From the NCBI GenBank assembly GCA_012845835.1, contig JABAKD010000030.1, positions 11,415,715-11,479,714 of the forward strand: a DNA stretch of 64,000 nucleotides, read 5' to 3'. The notes beneath the pieces were generated by a model that had not been told where the DNA came from, did no database searches, and worked only from the letters and a program-made list of their open reading frames with translations. The first letter of the stretch is position 1. Each line of letters opens with the position of its first letter. Shown here in pieces: positions 22,557-33,513 of this stretch. Made by a program: the position numbers and the translations under genes. This stretch comes from Undaria pinnatifida. Lineage: Eukaryota; Sar; Phaeophyceae; Laminariales; Alariaceae.

Positions 22557-23207
22557 TGTTTCAAGTGTGGGGAGGTCGGTCACGTGAAGAAGGACTGTCT
22601 GGCTCGTGTGATCGCTCATCCCTCCCAGACCGGATCATCCAAGGACGCCAAGAATGAAAACGGTGAGATATCTGAGTTGTTAGTGCTTCTGTCCCAAACT
22701 GACTCGGACCTGAGGTATACCTGGAATGATGCCATGGTGTTTCTGTCCCAAAATCTCTCAAACGATTGGAGTGATGACACGTACCTTGCATCGTGGTATG
22801 GCTCTGTACTGGTGAATTGGATGAATTCTTATGGTGCTGATATTCCAACGCTGTATAGTGAAGTGGCGGACAGGATAAGGAACTATTTCGGTAGTGATCG
22901 TGTTATTCGTGATTTTATTCGTGAATATGCCACTCTCACCAAGAAGAGGTGTTTCGAAGATTGCAATTGGTATGCAGACACAGGTACCGCTTTTCACATG
23001 ACAGATTCTCTCTCGTGTATGAAGGATGTGAAGCCTTGCCACACGAATGTAAAGGGAATTGGTGGCGTGACTTGTGAGGTAGCTCTTTCAGGAACTCTGG
23101 AATTGGTGTTCGTGTCTGCTGACAACGAGTTTTTGGTAGAGTTGAAGAATGTGCTGTACTGTCCCAAATTGGGGTACAACCTTTTTTCCCCCAGCACAGA
23201 AATTTGA
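22557..23207 (+). pseudogene. Copia nucleocapsid knuckle and aspartic protease
   Basis: A CX2CX4HX4C zinc knuckle lies at 22557-22598. After about 125 residues comes the retropepsin active site ADTGTAFHM (DTG at 22977-22985), then VLYCPKLGYNLFS, the conserved flap-side region of copia proteases. The frame ends at a stop at 23207, created by a frameshift: the expected continuation is in the next frame. The protease would normally cleave the Gag-Pol polyprotein. Confidence 0.8.
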
Positions 23208-23832
23208 TGGCGAGTCATGGAATGGTCTTGGTTGTCCTCGTGGTGTGATGACTGCTTTCCACGGACATGTGACTTTTGAGAATTTTGATGGCATGCTCGT
23301 TGCGACTGCGTATCGTGTGGGTGATGACTCTATTGGATCCGTGTTGGCTGCCCTCACTCCTTCAAACCCCAAGCACGAAACGAGTATGGATGTGAATGAC
23401 TTTCATAACATTTATGCTCACTCACATGAAGGATTGCTTCGTACTACTGCAAAGCGACTGGGTACCAAGTTGACTGGTAGCCTAGATACTTGTACGGGAT
23501 GTTCGATGTCGAAGGCAATTAAAAAAGGGATTGCTCGTGAAACTAAATGTAGATCAGATAAAAAGTTAGGGAGAGTTTATGTTGACCTGGGAGGGAAGAA
23601 GGCCGTTGTGTCCATAGAGGGAAAGTATTACCCCATGATTGTGAAGGATGATTTCACAAGGCGTGCATGGATCTATTTCCTGATAAGTAAATCAGACGCT
23701 GCGAGTGCTTTCCGGAGTTTTCTTGCTAGTGTGCGTGCTGATGGAATCCCATCATTGGTTGAGATTGCTAGATCTGACAATGGAGGGGAGTTTTTCGGTG
23801 AGAATTTGCATCTGTGTGCAATGAGCTCTTGA
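23204..23832 (+). pseudogene. Copia pre-integrase and integrase core (first part)
   Basis: Continuation of pol in a second frame. The HHCC-type pre-integrase zinc module is seen as HNIYAHSHEGLL followed by CTGCSMSK. The integrase core has a candidate first Asp in RVYVDLGG and the second in RSDNGGEF. The frame is lost at about 23810, just after the second Asp; the catalytic Glu is in the next segment. Integrase inserts the cDNA into the host genome. Confidence 0.85.
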
Positions 23833-25949
23833 TTAAGCAAGAGTTTACCCCAGCTGACAGTCCTCAATACAACGGTGTTGCAGAGCGTGGCTTGGGATTG
23901 ATAGAGGAGGCCGCAATGGCGGCTCGTGTTCAGGCGAAAGTTCTTTTTGGGCATGTACAGTTACCTAAGACTGACAGACTCTGGGCTGAGGCAATGCACT
24001 GGGCTTGCGAGGCACTTAATCACACGGCTTGTTCTGCTAACCCCGATTCCAAGTCGCCGCATGAAATGTGGTATGGGGAAGCTCGTCCTGTTAAACCTTA
24101 TCAATCTTTGAAACCGGCGTACTGCAAGTGGCAGCGACCGTCGAAGCTGTTTCCGAAGGGTGAGAGTTGCTTTTATGTCGGTCCTTCGAGAGACCACCCG
24201 CGTGATTTTCATAGAATACTTACGAGGGCTGGGACTATTCAGGAAACGAGGGATGTAACGTGGGAGGCGTTGCCGTCACAACTCCCTCCACCGCAACCTC
24301 CGTTGCCGATAGAGATCGCGGAGGAGGGAGGGGAGGAAAGTGACAACGATGTAGAAGCCGAGGTATGGCCGCTTGTAGGGAGGGGAGTTGCCCACACACT
24401 GTTGCGAAATAACGCGGCAGTGATCCCCTCTGGTGCAGCAACGAACGAGGTAGTGGTCCCCCCTGGTGAAGCAGTCGATGTGGTTGAAAGTGTTGACGCA
24501 GAGAGTGTAGGTCGATCGCCGTTTGCCCCCTCTGTGCCATCTTCGCCCGTTCTCTCTGTGTCGTCTCCAGCACCTGAGTTCACCGATGGTGAGGGGCAGG
24601 GAGGGCAAGATGTGGGGGAACTAGAGTCGGTGGGTCCTGAAGAGCAGGATACAGAGTCTGTAGGGCCGGGAGGGCAGGAGGCAGAGGCAGAGGCATCTCC
24701 TCCAGTTGCTCGTCGTCCGCGGCATGTAGCTGAGCTAGCTGATTTCAACAACCCTGCGTGTGAGAATGATGAAGTAAGAGAAGGTAGAACTCGCGCGCAA
24801 ACCCGTGCAGTTAACCAGCAGAATGTATCTGGCCTTGTGGCCACTCTAGGGCCCGTCTGCGCAACAGAGATAATATATGCGCTGTTGGCGGAGCAGAGAG
24901 CAGGTGACGCAGTGGAATTGCCGAAAGAACTAGTGCAGGACGTAGAGTCTGAGCCTGATAGCTATCAAGAAGCCCGGCAATCGAAGTACGCCACGATTTG
25001 GGATGTAGCTATGTCTGCAGAAGTTGAAAGCTTGATAAGGGCAGGAACGTTCACGTTAGCGGTAAAGATCCCAATAGGCTGTAACGTGATAGATGCTAGA
25101 TGGGTTTTCAAATGGAAAGCAGACGAAACAGGAAAGATAGTGAAGGCCAAGGCTAGGCTTGTCGCGAAGGGCTTCAGGCAGAAGTATGGTGTAGACTATC
25201 TTGAGACTTTCTCGCCTACTGCAAATCCTGCATCAATTCGATTGTTGGTAGCATTGGCGTGCAAGTATGATTTGGAATTACTCCACTGGGACATTGAGCA
25301 GGCGTTTGTTAAGTCGAAGTTGGATCACGAGGTGTTCATGAAGTTGCCTCCTGGCTGTGGTTCGATGTCAGGAAAGGTTGTCCGTCTGAACGAGAGTTTG
25401 TACGGATTGAAGAAGGCATCTAGACCATTTTACAAGAGGCTAGTATCGGATCTAAAGAGGATTGGTTTCGAGCAGTCTCTGTGTGACCCCTGTGTGCCGC
25501 GTTTCATGATGGGAGACGAGGTGATAGGGATGGTCGCGATTCACGTGGATGACATTTTGTATGCAGGAACTAAGAGTCTTGCCAAGGTGGTTGCAGAAGC
25601 TCTAGGCGATTCTCTTCCTACGAAGAATTTGGGTGAGGTCAAGTTCTTTCTTGGTTACGCATTTATTCGCGACCGCGAGGCTGGCACGATTGAGATTTCT
25701 CAGGAGAGTTACATCAGGAGTGTGCTTGAGAGATTCAAAATTTGTCGCACCAGCCCAATCCCTGCTTCCCCTGCTAACGATAACAGGTCCGTGATGGAGG
25801 ATGAGGAGGCAGGAAATGTGCCGTTCCGAGAGGTGGTGGGGTGCCTGATGTGGGTCGCCAATGGGACGAGGCCCGACATCTCGAATGCTGTGCGGGCGGT
25901 GGCGAGGCACTCTCATGAGCCAAAGAAGAGAGACTGGAAGGCAGCTTAG
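23814..25949 (+). pseudogene. Copia integrase C-terminal part and reverse transcriptase
   Basis: The third pol frame, about 711 codons. It opens with the rest of the integrase core, including PQYNGVAERGLG (catalytic Glu). A long acidic and Pro-rich linker follows (about 24280-24950), then the RVT_2-type reverse transcriptase (RWVFKWKAD, KARLVAKGF, DIEQAFVKSKLD, LYGLKKA). The active site reads HVDD at 25542-25553, a variant of YVDD. The frame stops at a TAG (25947-25949) just before RNase H, while the same frame is open again afterwards, so this is a nonsense mutation. Confidence 0.92.
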
Positions 25950-26498
25950 AAGATTCTGAACTATCTTCTGGAAACGGCACATCTAACTCTGAAGTACAAG
26001 AGAGGCAGTACCGTTGATGACGTAGGCACGTTGGTGTACGTAGATGCAGACTTTGCCAGCAAGGCCATTGACCGTAGATCAGTTTCGGGAGCACTAGTTA
26101 TTGTGGCTGCCTGTCTTGTAGCTTGGCTTTCTTGGACGCAGAAATGCGTTTCGCAGTCGACTTCTGAAGCAGAGTATCTTGCGATGGGCGATGGTGTGAA
26201 GGAATCTCTGTTTGTGAACGGAATGCTTCAGTTCTTGAGGCCTAGTGTAGAGCCTCGTAAAATTGACGTCCTTGAGGACAAAGAGGGAGCGATTGCGCTT
26301 GCAGAGAATCCGCTTAGCTCGAGCAGGAGTAAGCACATCGACGTGAGGCACCACTTTCTTAGAAATCTGACCGAGGAGGGTGTGATCGAGATCACGCATG
26401 TTCCCAGCGAAAAACAACATGCGGACATCCTCACGAAGGCTCTGCCGAGAAGTATTTTTGAAGTTCACCGTGACTTTGCATTGGGCTCTAGGAAGTAG
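25950..26498 (+). pseudogene. Copia RNase H domain
   Basis: Same frame as the reverse transcriptase, resumed after the TAG. Motifs: YVDADFASK, DRRSVSG, SEAEYLAM, EDKEGAIALAENP, SKHIDVRHHF and ADILTKALP, the usual copia RNase H sequence. It ends LGSRK at 26498, about 70 bp before the LTR. RNase H degrades the RNA template during cDNA synthesis. Confidence 0.9.
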
Positions 26499-26569
26499 GA
26501 GTCTGAATTATTTTTGTTTGTCATACTGCATGTTGTGGGTCTGGTAGATACAACAGCCCCTAGGGAGGG

Positions 26570-26975
26570 TGTTGGTGATAGCGGCAGTGTGTATCGGCCG
26601 AGCTGCTGTAGATCATCTGATTGGATAGTTTGAATATTGAATTGTCAATTGTAGTAAGTTGATGCTGGATATTCTGGGAATACTCTTTGTGGTACTTCGA
26701 TAGGTTGTACACAAGTACGAGCTGTACAATGGACCGTAGGTGTGTGTGTCGGTACATTGGTATGTGGTACATTGGACACTTATCCAGTAGGAAGGTTCAG
26801 GCATTGTTGCTGTAGGTCTGACTATCGGGTAGTTGCATAGCGTGATCCTGAGGGTGAGGTTGTGCGCGCCCACGAGCGCCCCCACCCTGCTCACTCCACC
26901 TTGCCTACCTGTCTCAGAAGGGCAATTGCTCAATAATACAACATATTTTCCCCAGAAGCCACGAGTTTACCAACA
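26570..26975 (+). mobile_element. 3' LTR of copia family 1 (shorter form)
   Basis: Starts TGTTGG after AGGGAGGG and ends CCAACA; matches 120-631 except for a missing block of about 106 bp between two ATCGGG motifs and scattered changes. What follows (26976) is another copia family's pol, so this element sits inside, or was joined to, that one. Confidence 0.88.
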
Positions 26976-28357
26976 GCGCACGGCATGATTGATAGAGCTA
27001 AGGCACGGTTGGTAGCTAAGGGCTATAGCCAGGTAGAGGGAGTCGACGACTTCGAGACGTTTTGCCCCCACTGCCTCGACCACGTCTAACAGATTCATTG
27101 CAGCAATGGCGTGCAAGCTTGATTGGGACTTGAGACACTTGGACATTGACCAGGCCATTATTCAGGCAGAGTTGGATACCGAGATTTTCTTGAGACTTCT
27201 TCGTGGTTGTGGCGAGATGTCGGGTAAGGTAGTCCTACTCAACAAAGTCCTTTACGGGCTGAAGCAGAGTCGCCGCTCATGGTACAAGCTACTGTCGTCA
27301 ACCTTAGTACAGTGTGGGTTTGAGCAGTGCTTGGTGGACCCGTGCGTGTTTCGGCTAATAATGTTGAATGCGCGGTTGTGGCGATGCTGGTGGTCCACGT
27401 GGATCACATCAAGATCGCAGCGACCAAGGACGTGACGGATTCGGTAGTAGCTGATCTCAATAAGAGATTTCCTACAAAACATCTGGGCGAGGTTACGTGG
27501 TACATGGGTAGCGAGTACAGGAGGGATCGTGAGAAGGGAACCGTGGAGATTTCGCAGACTCAGTTCATCCGAAACGTTGTCGACCGTTTCGGTATCACTA
27601 AGACAAACCCCATCCCCGCTTCACCGTCGTTGGACCTCGGGTACGTGAGTGATGAGGAACCTGTGGTGGACGCGAATTTCGTGAAATTGTGGGGAGTTTG
27701 ATGTTGATTGCGAACCAGACGAGACCTGACATCTCCAACGCAGTGCGAGCGATTGCGCGGTTCTCGCACGATCCGAAGGAAGTACACGTGAAGGCTGCTA
27801 GGACGGTTCTCGAGTACTTGAGCGCTACAGCCCACTTGGGCTTGACTTTCAGGAAAGAGAATAAGTTGGGGGATGTACAGTTGGAATACGACCTAGACAC
27901 GTACGTAGACGCAGACTACGCCCACAAGGCCGAGGACAGGCGTTCGGTATCTGGTGTAGCTGTTTGCTGCGGAGGAACGCTCGTATCCTGGTTTTCTAGG
28001 ACGCAGAAATGCTTTACGCTCTCCACCACTGGGGCCGAGTACGTAGCGATGGCCGACGGGGTGAAGGAGGCCCTGTACGTGGGAGGAGTCTTGGTTTTCT
28101 TGATGCCTAGTCTTGGATCGCCGAGCATTGGAGGGTTTGAAGACAAAAAAGGGGCGATTGACTTGGCCAAAAACCCACTGAGTTCGTCAAACAGCAAGCA
28201 CATTGATGTGAGGTACCACTTCCTGCGCGAGTTGGTGGGAAAATGATACTTATGCGTCAAGTACTTAAGGACGGAGGATCAGCATGCAGACATTCTCACC
28301 AAGGCGATTGCTCGGGGGAGTTTTGAGAAACGCCGTGACTTTTTGTTGGGGATATAA
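26976..28357 (+). pseudogene. Ty1/copia family 2 pol remnant (RT and RNase H)
   Basis: Begins mid reverse transcriptase (AKARLVAKGYSQVEGV) directly at the end of the family 1 LTR. It moves through frames 26985-27090, 27091-27360, 27361-27701 and 27702-28357. RT landmarks are DWDLRHLDIDQA, LYGLKQSRRSWYK and, at the active site, HVDH in place of HVDD, so a catalytic Asp is lost. RNase H shows YVDADYAHK, DRRSVSG, TGAEYVAM and SKHIDVRYHF. A TGA at 28244-28246 interrupts it before ADILTKA and the terminal stop at 28357. Protein sequence differs clearly from family 1. Confidence 0.9.
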
Positions 28358-28433
28358 GTTTTCCGTCGTAAATTGATTTTGGGAGTTGCCAGCGTTGTTG
28401 CAGGCTTGTTAGTTGATCCAGCGCCAGGGAGGG

Positions 28434-28866
28434 TGTTCGATATAGCTTGTTTCAACGAACAAAGTAGGAACAACGATGGTCACAGAGGATCGTCCGACGG
28501 GGTATTGTGGGATTACCCGACGGTGTATTGCGGAATAATATAACATGGGAAGGACACGTGGAATAGCCCTGGAGGTCCTTGTAGACTGTTCCTAGAACCA
28601 ATCTAGGAACACGTGGAAATATGATAATGGAGTACCTGTAGTATTTGGGAATTTGGAGGCTTTGACAATATTGCCTGGTGTGGAGCGAGATGGCGTCGCC
28701 CACTCGCCTCACTTCATATATTTCCCTCTTATCAGCATCCGGGACCAACTAATAAAGACATACATATACCATCTTCTTCACACTGTGTGTTGCCGTGAAG
28801 CTCGCGGCCTGAGACTGGGCTGCTGGGAGCACATTATTTTCTTCGCATAACCGATTTAATCCAACA
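28434..28866 (+). mobile_element. Probable 3' LTR of copia family 2
   Basis: A purine tract (CAGGGAGGG) is followed by TGTTCGATATAG, the same arrangement as family 1, 77 bp after the pol stop. The left end is well placed. The right end at TCCAACA (28866) is a guess from the general TG...CA rule; no second copy is available for comparison. Confidence 0.55.
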
Positions 28867-29564
28867 ACACCAACACACGCCAAGCACCGTTCGGCTGCCC
28901 TGCCAACCCCGCGCTGGTGGGACATTTGGGACGCACACTGCACACGCGACACACACAACACACAACACAGGCAACACACATAACGAAAATAGTTCACTTT
29001 GTTGTGCCCTGGGCTGCGGAAAAAAACTCCCCTCCCAAAAAACCGCCTCGTCCTTACAAAAAAAACAAAAAATTCAAACGGCCGCACGGCCGCGCTTCAA
29101 ATCAAACGGCGCTACAAACTACACCCTGGCACGCGAACACCCTCGCAGCGCACACCGCACACCCTATTTCTATCCCTCGTCGGATACACCGCGCTCCTCG
29201 GCGCTGCGCTGGAACTTTTGCGCCCCTGCTGTTCGATCCTGCCCGTGTGGTCTGCCGTGTCTGCGTGCGGCGGCGACTGCGTCCTTCAGTTCGGCTGCTG
29301 CATACTTCATCTCGCTGGTTCTCCTGTCGCAGCTCATCTCCGCCGCGTGCTGTGGGTGTCTGCTATGAGCCTCTTCGCTTGTTCTAGGCTCCTTCTCTGC
29401 GGCTGCGTGTTCTTCGCCCTCTTCAAACCTACCACCTCCTCGTGCTGCGGCGGAATCTCTGCACACCGTGCAGCGGAACGTCCCTACAGCAGAGCGGTAT
29501 CTTGACGACTGGGGAGACCAACTCTTCCATTACACATTCACAGGGCTCTCTCTGTGTAGTACAT
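28867..29564. other. No gene recognised
   Basis: Repetitive CACAA runs near 28880-28980, A-rich DNA near 29030-29080, then GC- and CT-rich sequence. A minus-strand frame at 29170-29466 is rich in Glu, Arg and Ala and could be a low-complexity exon, but nothing supports it. Confidence 0.4.
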
Positions 29565-29722
29565 ACATGTGTAGCGCAGCAGTACTCCTGTGTGTTTGCG
29601 TGTGTAGGATACGCGTACGTGTTCGAACCTGGCATACTACCTCTCCTTCCTCCAGCGCTCCTGCGTTACAAATCCCTTCCATCACCTGTGTATGCAGGTG
29701 TGTACACGGCACTGCTTATGAT
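29565..29722 (+). repeat. 188-bp tandem-type repeat, copy 1
   Basis: Starts ACATGTGTAGCGCAGCAG and includes CGTGTTCGAACCTGGCATAC, CTTCCTCCAGCG and TCCCTTCCATCACCTGTG. It recurs at 32064 and 32252. The second hAT element is inserted just after this copy. Confidence 0.8.
29715..29722 (+). repeat. 8-bp target-site duplication (left) of hAT copy 2
   Basis: CTTATGAT immediately before the element; the exact same eight bases occur at 31980-31987 immediately after it. Confidence 0.92.
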
Positions 29723-30734
29723 CAGGGATGTTCACGGAGTAAGATCCGCACCGCGGTGCGGATTTTTTATTTTTAGAATCTGACGGAGCGGAGCGGAGCG
29801 GATATTCGCTCTAGCAATAAGTTGCGGATTGTCACGGTGCGGATTTCCGTCCATAAAAAATCCACGGATTACGACGGAACGGATATCCGTATGTTCATGG
29901 ATGTCACGGAGCGGAGCGGATTTTTTAATTTGTCACGGAGCGGACCGGAGCGGATATTCGCTCACAGAAAAAGTCACGGATTTTTACGGAGCGGATATCC
30001 GACATCGAGATTTGTGCGGATTATTGCGGAGCGGATATCCGTCAGACGGATTTTTTCACGGAGCGGATTGTCCACTCCGTCGAGCAAACCGTACAAATCC
30101 GCTGCGTTTCTCCACGCAAAACCGTATCCATGAATCCGTAATATTGGACGGTTATCCGCGGATGTTGACCGGATTTCTCCTGATATCAGAGACTACGGAA
30201 AGACACGTTGTTCTCGGAGTTATACATGGCGGAGGGGGGTGGCGAGCAGGGAAAGAATCGCGCGCACGCACGCGTCGAGTCCCCTTCATAAGAAAGGATG
30301 TCTGAAAGAAACACTTAGATTAAGAGAAGAGTGAAAAAGAAATAGAACAGAGTGACCAGAGTTGGTACAGCAGGCGCGCAAGAGCAGGAACTCCGCGCAC
30401 ATCTCTGGTAAATAGGTAAGTACGTAAGTACTCCTACAAAGTACCAGATACTTCACCAATTCCATCGCCGCGACAAAAACAAAAACAGGAAAATAGAAAA
30501 TAGAAAACAGAGAGAAAAACAGCAGAAGTGAAACATGGAGACACTTTCCTCAGCAGCAACAGCGGTACATGGTGAGACCACCGAAGTACAGAAAATGCGA
30601 AAATTCGAAAATTCGAAAATTCAGCCCGGGCGAAAGAAGGGAAAAACGGAAAAGCCAGGGATACAGATCAACTCAACGGCAGTGAAAGATGAGCGCCTGC
30701 ACCCGTCTGCTCCAACCCTACCGCTCGCCACTCG

Positions 30735-31169
30735 TTACTCATCGAGTTCGATTACGAGATCCTTCCCGGCCTCTGCGGCCTGCACCTCGACCACTTTAGC
30801 CTTTGCTTTCTCCTGCTCTTGAGAGATCTTTTCGATCAAATCTCGAAGCTTCTTGACCTCCGGAATGAGATCCGGGTTAGTCCTGAGGAACATCATTTTC
30901 TCAACGCGGTCGGGTGTCGTACGGCGACGAAGGCTAGAATGCACAAACCCCAGCTGCGAGAACTCCCTCTCCGACTGGCAGCTTGTGCTGTCGATGCAAT
31001 GGTACACGCGGGCAAGCACGGATAAGATGGGAAATTGCGCCGCTGCCATGACGTTTCCGTGGGGATCAAGCCGCGGGCTTCCAGCGTCACGCCAGTAGCC
31101 CAACACGTCTAAGTCCTGATTGTTTGCTACGGCGGGTGGCTGCTTGTACTCCTCCACCTCGTTGCTCAT
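30735..31169 (-). pseudogene. hAT transposase C-terminal dimerisation region
   Basis: About 144 codons starting MSNEVEEYKQPP. It contains LGYWRDAGSPRLDPHG, FPILSVLARVYHCIDSTSCQ, SEREFSQLGFVHSSLR and DRVEKMMFLRTN, the well-known hAT C-terminal (Dimer_Tnp_hAT) signature, followed by a charged helical tail rich in Lys and Glu. hAT transposases need this region to multimerise. The DDE core and BED finger are absent, so no catalytic activity is expected; a product could at most interfere with, or help assemble, transposase made elsewhere. The ATG at 31167-31169 sits just past a deletion junction. Confidence 0.85.
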
Positions 31170-31311
31170 GCGAATCTGCAGCAGTACTAGTAGGATTCTC
31201 CGGTGTTGTTGGAGATGGAGAAGGAGCGGGAGAAGGAGCAGGAGACTCGGTTGAAGGCGAGGATTGCTGCACCTCAGCCTCTGCATCGCCAGAATCAATG
31301 ACATCTGGCAT
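31087..31311 (-). pseudogene. hAT leader frame (Ser/Pro-rich N-terminus)
   Basis: Begins MPDVIDSGDAEAEV and continues Ser/Pro/Thr-rich. The leader is shared with the frames at 20429 and 35613, which differ by several substitutions, so the frame has been under some constraint in the parent. After the deletion junction (about 31170) it continues out of frame with the dimerisation region and ends at 31087. Confidence 0.45.
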
Positions 31312-32063
31312 CCTATGCGTGCGTACCGCTGCTGCGCTGCTGCGTTGGAAGTGTGTTTGTGTGTTCGTACCTCTCACGAGTAGGGTCCGCGTTGTGTGTG
31401 CGGAGCAGGACGTCGGCCAACCGCGGCGTGTATGGCTGATAGCAGCACAAACAAATCGCACAAATATATAAAATATCTGGAGAGTGCTGGCCAAGAACAA
31501 TATTTGTATAGGTTATCCGCTATTCAGAACAATTGTTCAGGGCTCAAAACCCGTGACATTCACACGGTTTAATCCGTCACTGTACTACGGATTGGTCACG
31601 GATCATCTACGGAGCAGACCAATCCGCTCCGTAAATAATCCGTTACTTACGGATCGGGCCACTGGAAAAAAGAATCATACGGAGCGGTGCGGATTTTATT
31701 TTGTTGTGACGGAGCGGAGCGGAGCGGATATCCGCGCTCTTTTCAAATCACGGATTTTTGCGGAGCGGATTTCTGCCTTGAAAAAGTTTGACGGAGCGGA
31801 GCGGATTTCCAGAATGCGTCACGGAGCAAAGCGGAGCGGATATCCGCCCCTGACTTACTTCACGGATTTGCGCGGATCGGTTATCCGTTGTCTAGTTTTG
31901 TCACGGAGCGGTGCGGTTTGTCAATCCGCTCCGTGAAAATCCGCTCCGCGAACTTTTTTTCACTCCGTGAACATCCCTGCTTATGATACGCTGCGCACTC
32001 AGCATGGTTACAGCAGTGTTGTATGTAGAGCGGTGTGCACACAGCTCTCGCTGTGCAGCACAT

Positions 32064-32379
32064 ACATGTGTAGCGCAGCAGTACTCCTGTGTGTTTGCGT
32101 GTGTAGGATGCGCGTACGTGTTCGAACCTGACATACTACCTCACCTTCCTCCAGCGTTCCTGCGGTACAAATCCCTTCCATCACCTGTGTATGCAGGTGG
32201 GTACAGCGGTGTACACACAGCTCTCGCTGTGTGTAGACTAGTATATAGTCTACATGTGTAGCGCAGCAGTACTCCTGTGCGCTTGCGTGTGTAGGATACG
32301 CCTACGTGTTCGAACCTGCCATACTTCCTCACCTTCCTCCAGCGTTCCTGCGGTACAAATCCCTTCCATCACCTGTGTA
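32064..32379 (+). repeat. 188-bp tandem repeat, copies 2 and 3
   Basis: Two head-to-tail units starting at 32064 and 32252 (188 bp apart), each with GTGTAGCGCAGCAGTACTCC, GTGTTCGAACCTG, TTCCTCCAGCG and CCCTTCCATCACCTGTGTAT. The third unit is cut by the foldback element at a TA. Confidence 0.85.
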
Positions 32380-32935
32380 TTGCAGTGCGTTAGGGGACCG
32401 CCGCGTGAGGGAACCGCTAGAGCGTTTTTGGGCAGTGGACCGCCGAGCGAGGGGACCGCCAACGGGTTTTGAGCAGCGGGACCACCGAGAGAGGGGACCG
32501 CTAAGAGGTTTCGGGTAGCGGGACCGCCGAGTGAGGGGACCGCCAGAGACTTTAAGGCAGCGGGACAGCCGATTTGACTTTATACTAAAACGTACAGATT
32601 TACTCTTCTGCTATACCGTATGTAAGTTCAATACGCGTTTGGAAAACGAGGTATCCGGACCGAGTTTATACTGAAACGTACAAATTTTCCCAATTAAATT
32701 TATTTAAATAGTAAATCTGTACGTTATAGTATAAAGTCAAATCGGCTGTCCCGCTGCCTTAAAGCCTTTGGCGGTCCCCTCACTCGGCGGTCCCGCTACC
32801 CGAAACCTCTTAGCGGTCCCCTCTCTCGGTGGTCCCGCTGCTCAAAACCCGTTGGCGGTCCCCTCGCTCGGCGGTCCCGCTGCCCAAAAACGCTCTGGCG
32901 GTTCCCTCACGCGGCGGTCCCCTAACGCACTACAG
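32380..32935. mobile_element. Foldback (long inverted repeat) element inserted at TA, 556 bp
   Basis: Two arms of about 224 bp (32380-32603 and 32711-32935) are near-perfect inverted repeats separated by about 107 bp of AT-rich DNA. Outer ends read TTGCAGTGCGTTAGGGGACC and, inverted, CTGTAGTGCGTTAGGGG. Each arm has about four ~45-bp direct repeats with GGACCGCCGAG and GGGGACCGC. TA flanks both sides (32378-32379 and 32936-32937), and the right flank TATGCA resumes the interrupted 188-bp unit, which fits a TA duplication of Tc1/mariner type. No protein is encoded, so it is a MITE-like element. Confidence 0.85.
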
Positions 32936-33180
32936 TATGCATCATCTCGTATGTATGTATGCGTCTCCAGCTACGGCTGTGCGTCCTGTAACAAGTGTTC
33001 GTGTGTTTCAGCGCGTTACATCCTACACCTGCGTACAACGTAACCCATGCGCACATTGTCATCACACCATGCGGCCTTCCTCGCCAAATTCTCCTGTTCC
33101 CTTTACAGAGAACTAAGTACGAGCATCCTATCGGTGACATTCTCCGTCTCAAAGCGAGTGTCGCCGACTAAACATTCCGC

Positions 33181-33480
33181 CACTCCCGACGATCGTCAAG
33201 TGTCTTCTCGCGCAGTCAAGTGTGACAAAACATTCAGCCACTCCCGACGATCGCCAAGTGCCTTCTCGCGCAGTCAAGTGTGATAAAACATTCAGCTACT
33301 CCCGACGATCGCCAAGTACCTTCTCGCGCAGTCCAGTGTGACAAAATATTCCGCCACTCCCGACGATCGCCAAGTGCCTTCTCGCGCAGTCAAGTGTGAT
33401 AAAACATTCTGCCACTCCCGACGATCGCCAAGTGCCTTCTCGCGCAGCGAGCCACCAGTCGAGTGTGACAAAATACTTCT
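33181..33480. repeat. 58-bp minisatellite, 5 copies
   Basis: Units begin at 33181, 33239, 33297, 33355 and 33413, exactly 58 bp apart. Each holds ACTCCCGACGATCGCCAAGT, CTTCTCGCGCAGTC and a TGTGAYAAAACATTC tail. Copies differ by a few bases each. The last unit runs into CGAGCCACCAG and then unique sequence. Confidence 0.92.
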
Positions 33481-33513
33481 CCACTTACACCAATAAACAC
33501 TGACTGATCTAGT

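Larger units (their letters stand above)
22135..26975 (+). mobile_element. Ty1/copia retrotransposon, family 1, 5'-truncated
   Basis: Order is gag fragment, CCHC knuckle, protease, integrase, reverse transcriptase and RNase H, the Pseudoviridae order with integrase before RT, then a 3' LTR. No matching 5' LTR precedes it: copia sequence starts directly at the satellite break. A large part of gag is deleted, there are frameshifts near 23203 and 23810, and a stop at 25947. The element cannot move on its own. Confidence 0.93.
29723..31979 (-). mobile_element. hAT transposon, copy 2 (2257 bp, minus orientation)
   Basis: Ends are CAGGGATGTTCACGGAGT and its inverse ...ACTCCGTGAACATCCCTG, with an exact 8-bp target duplication. 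Subterminal regions of about 500 bp on both sides are filled with GGAGCGGA/TCCGCTCC motifs. Inside are a short leader frame and a C-terminal transposase (dimerisation) frame on the minus strand; the catalytic core is missing. Apart from a few substitutions and a 3-bp indel it equals the copy at 34949-37198 in reverse. It needs transposase from elsewhere. Confidence 0.95.

Noticed and set aside
29829-30305. Open frames inside the hAT ends, repeated Ser-Gly-Ala-Asp peptides
   Set aside because: They translate the GGAGCGGATTT subterminal repeats and appear on both strands in both copies.
32380-32935. CRISPR-like array, from spaced GGACCGCCGAG repeats
   Set aside because: The repeats are direct copies inside the two arms of a foldback element, without unique spacers, and the genome is eukaryotic.
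33181-33480. CRISPR array, from the 58-bp periodicity
   Set aside because: The whole 58-bp unit is repeated, with no variable spacers; it is a minisatellite.
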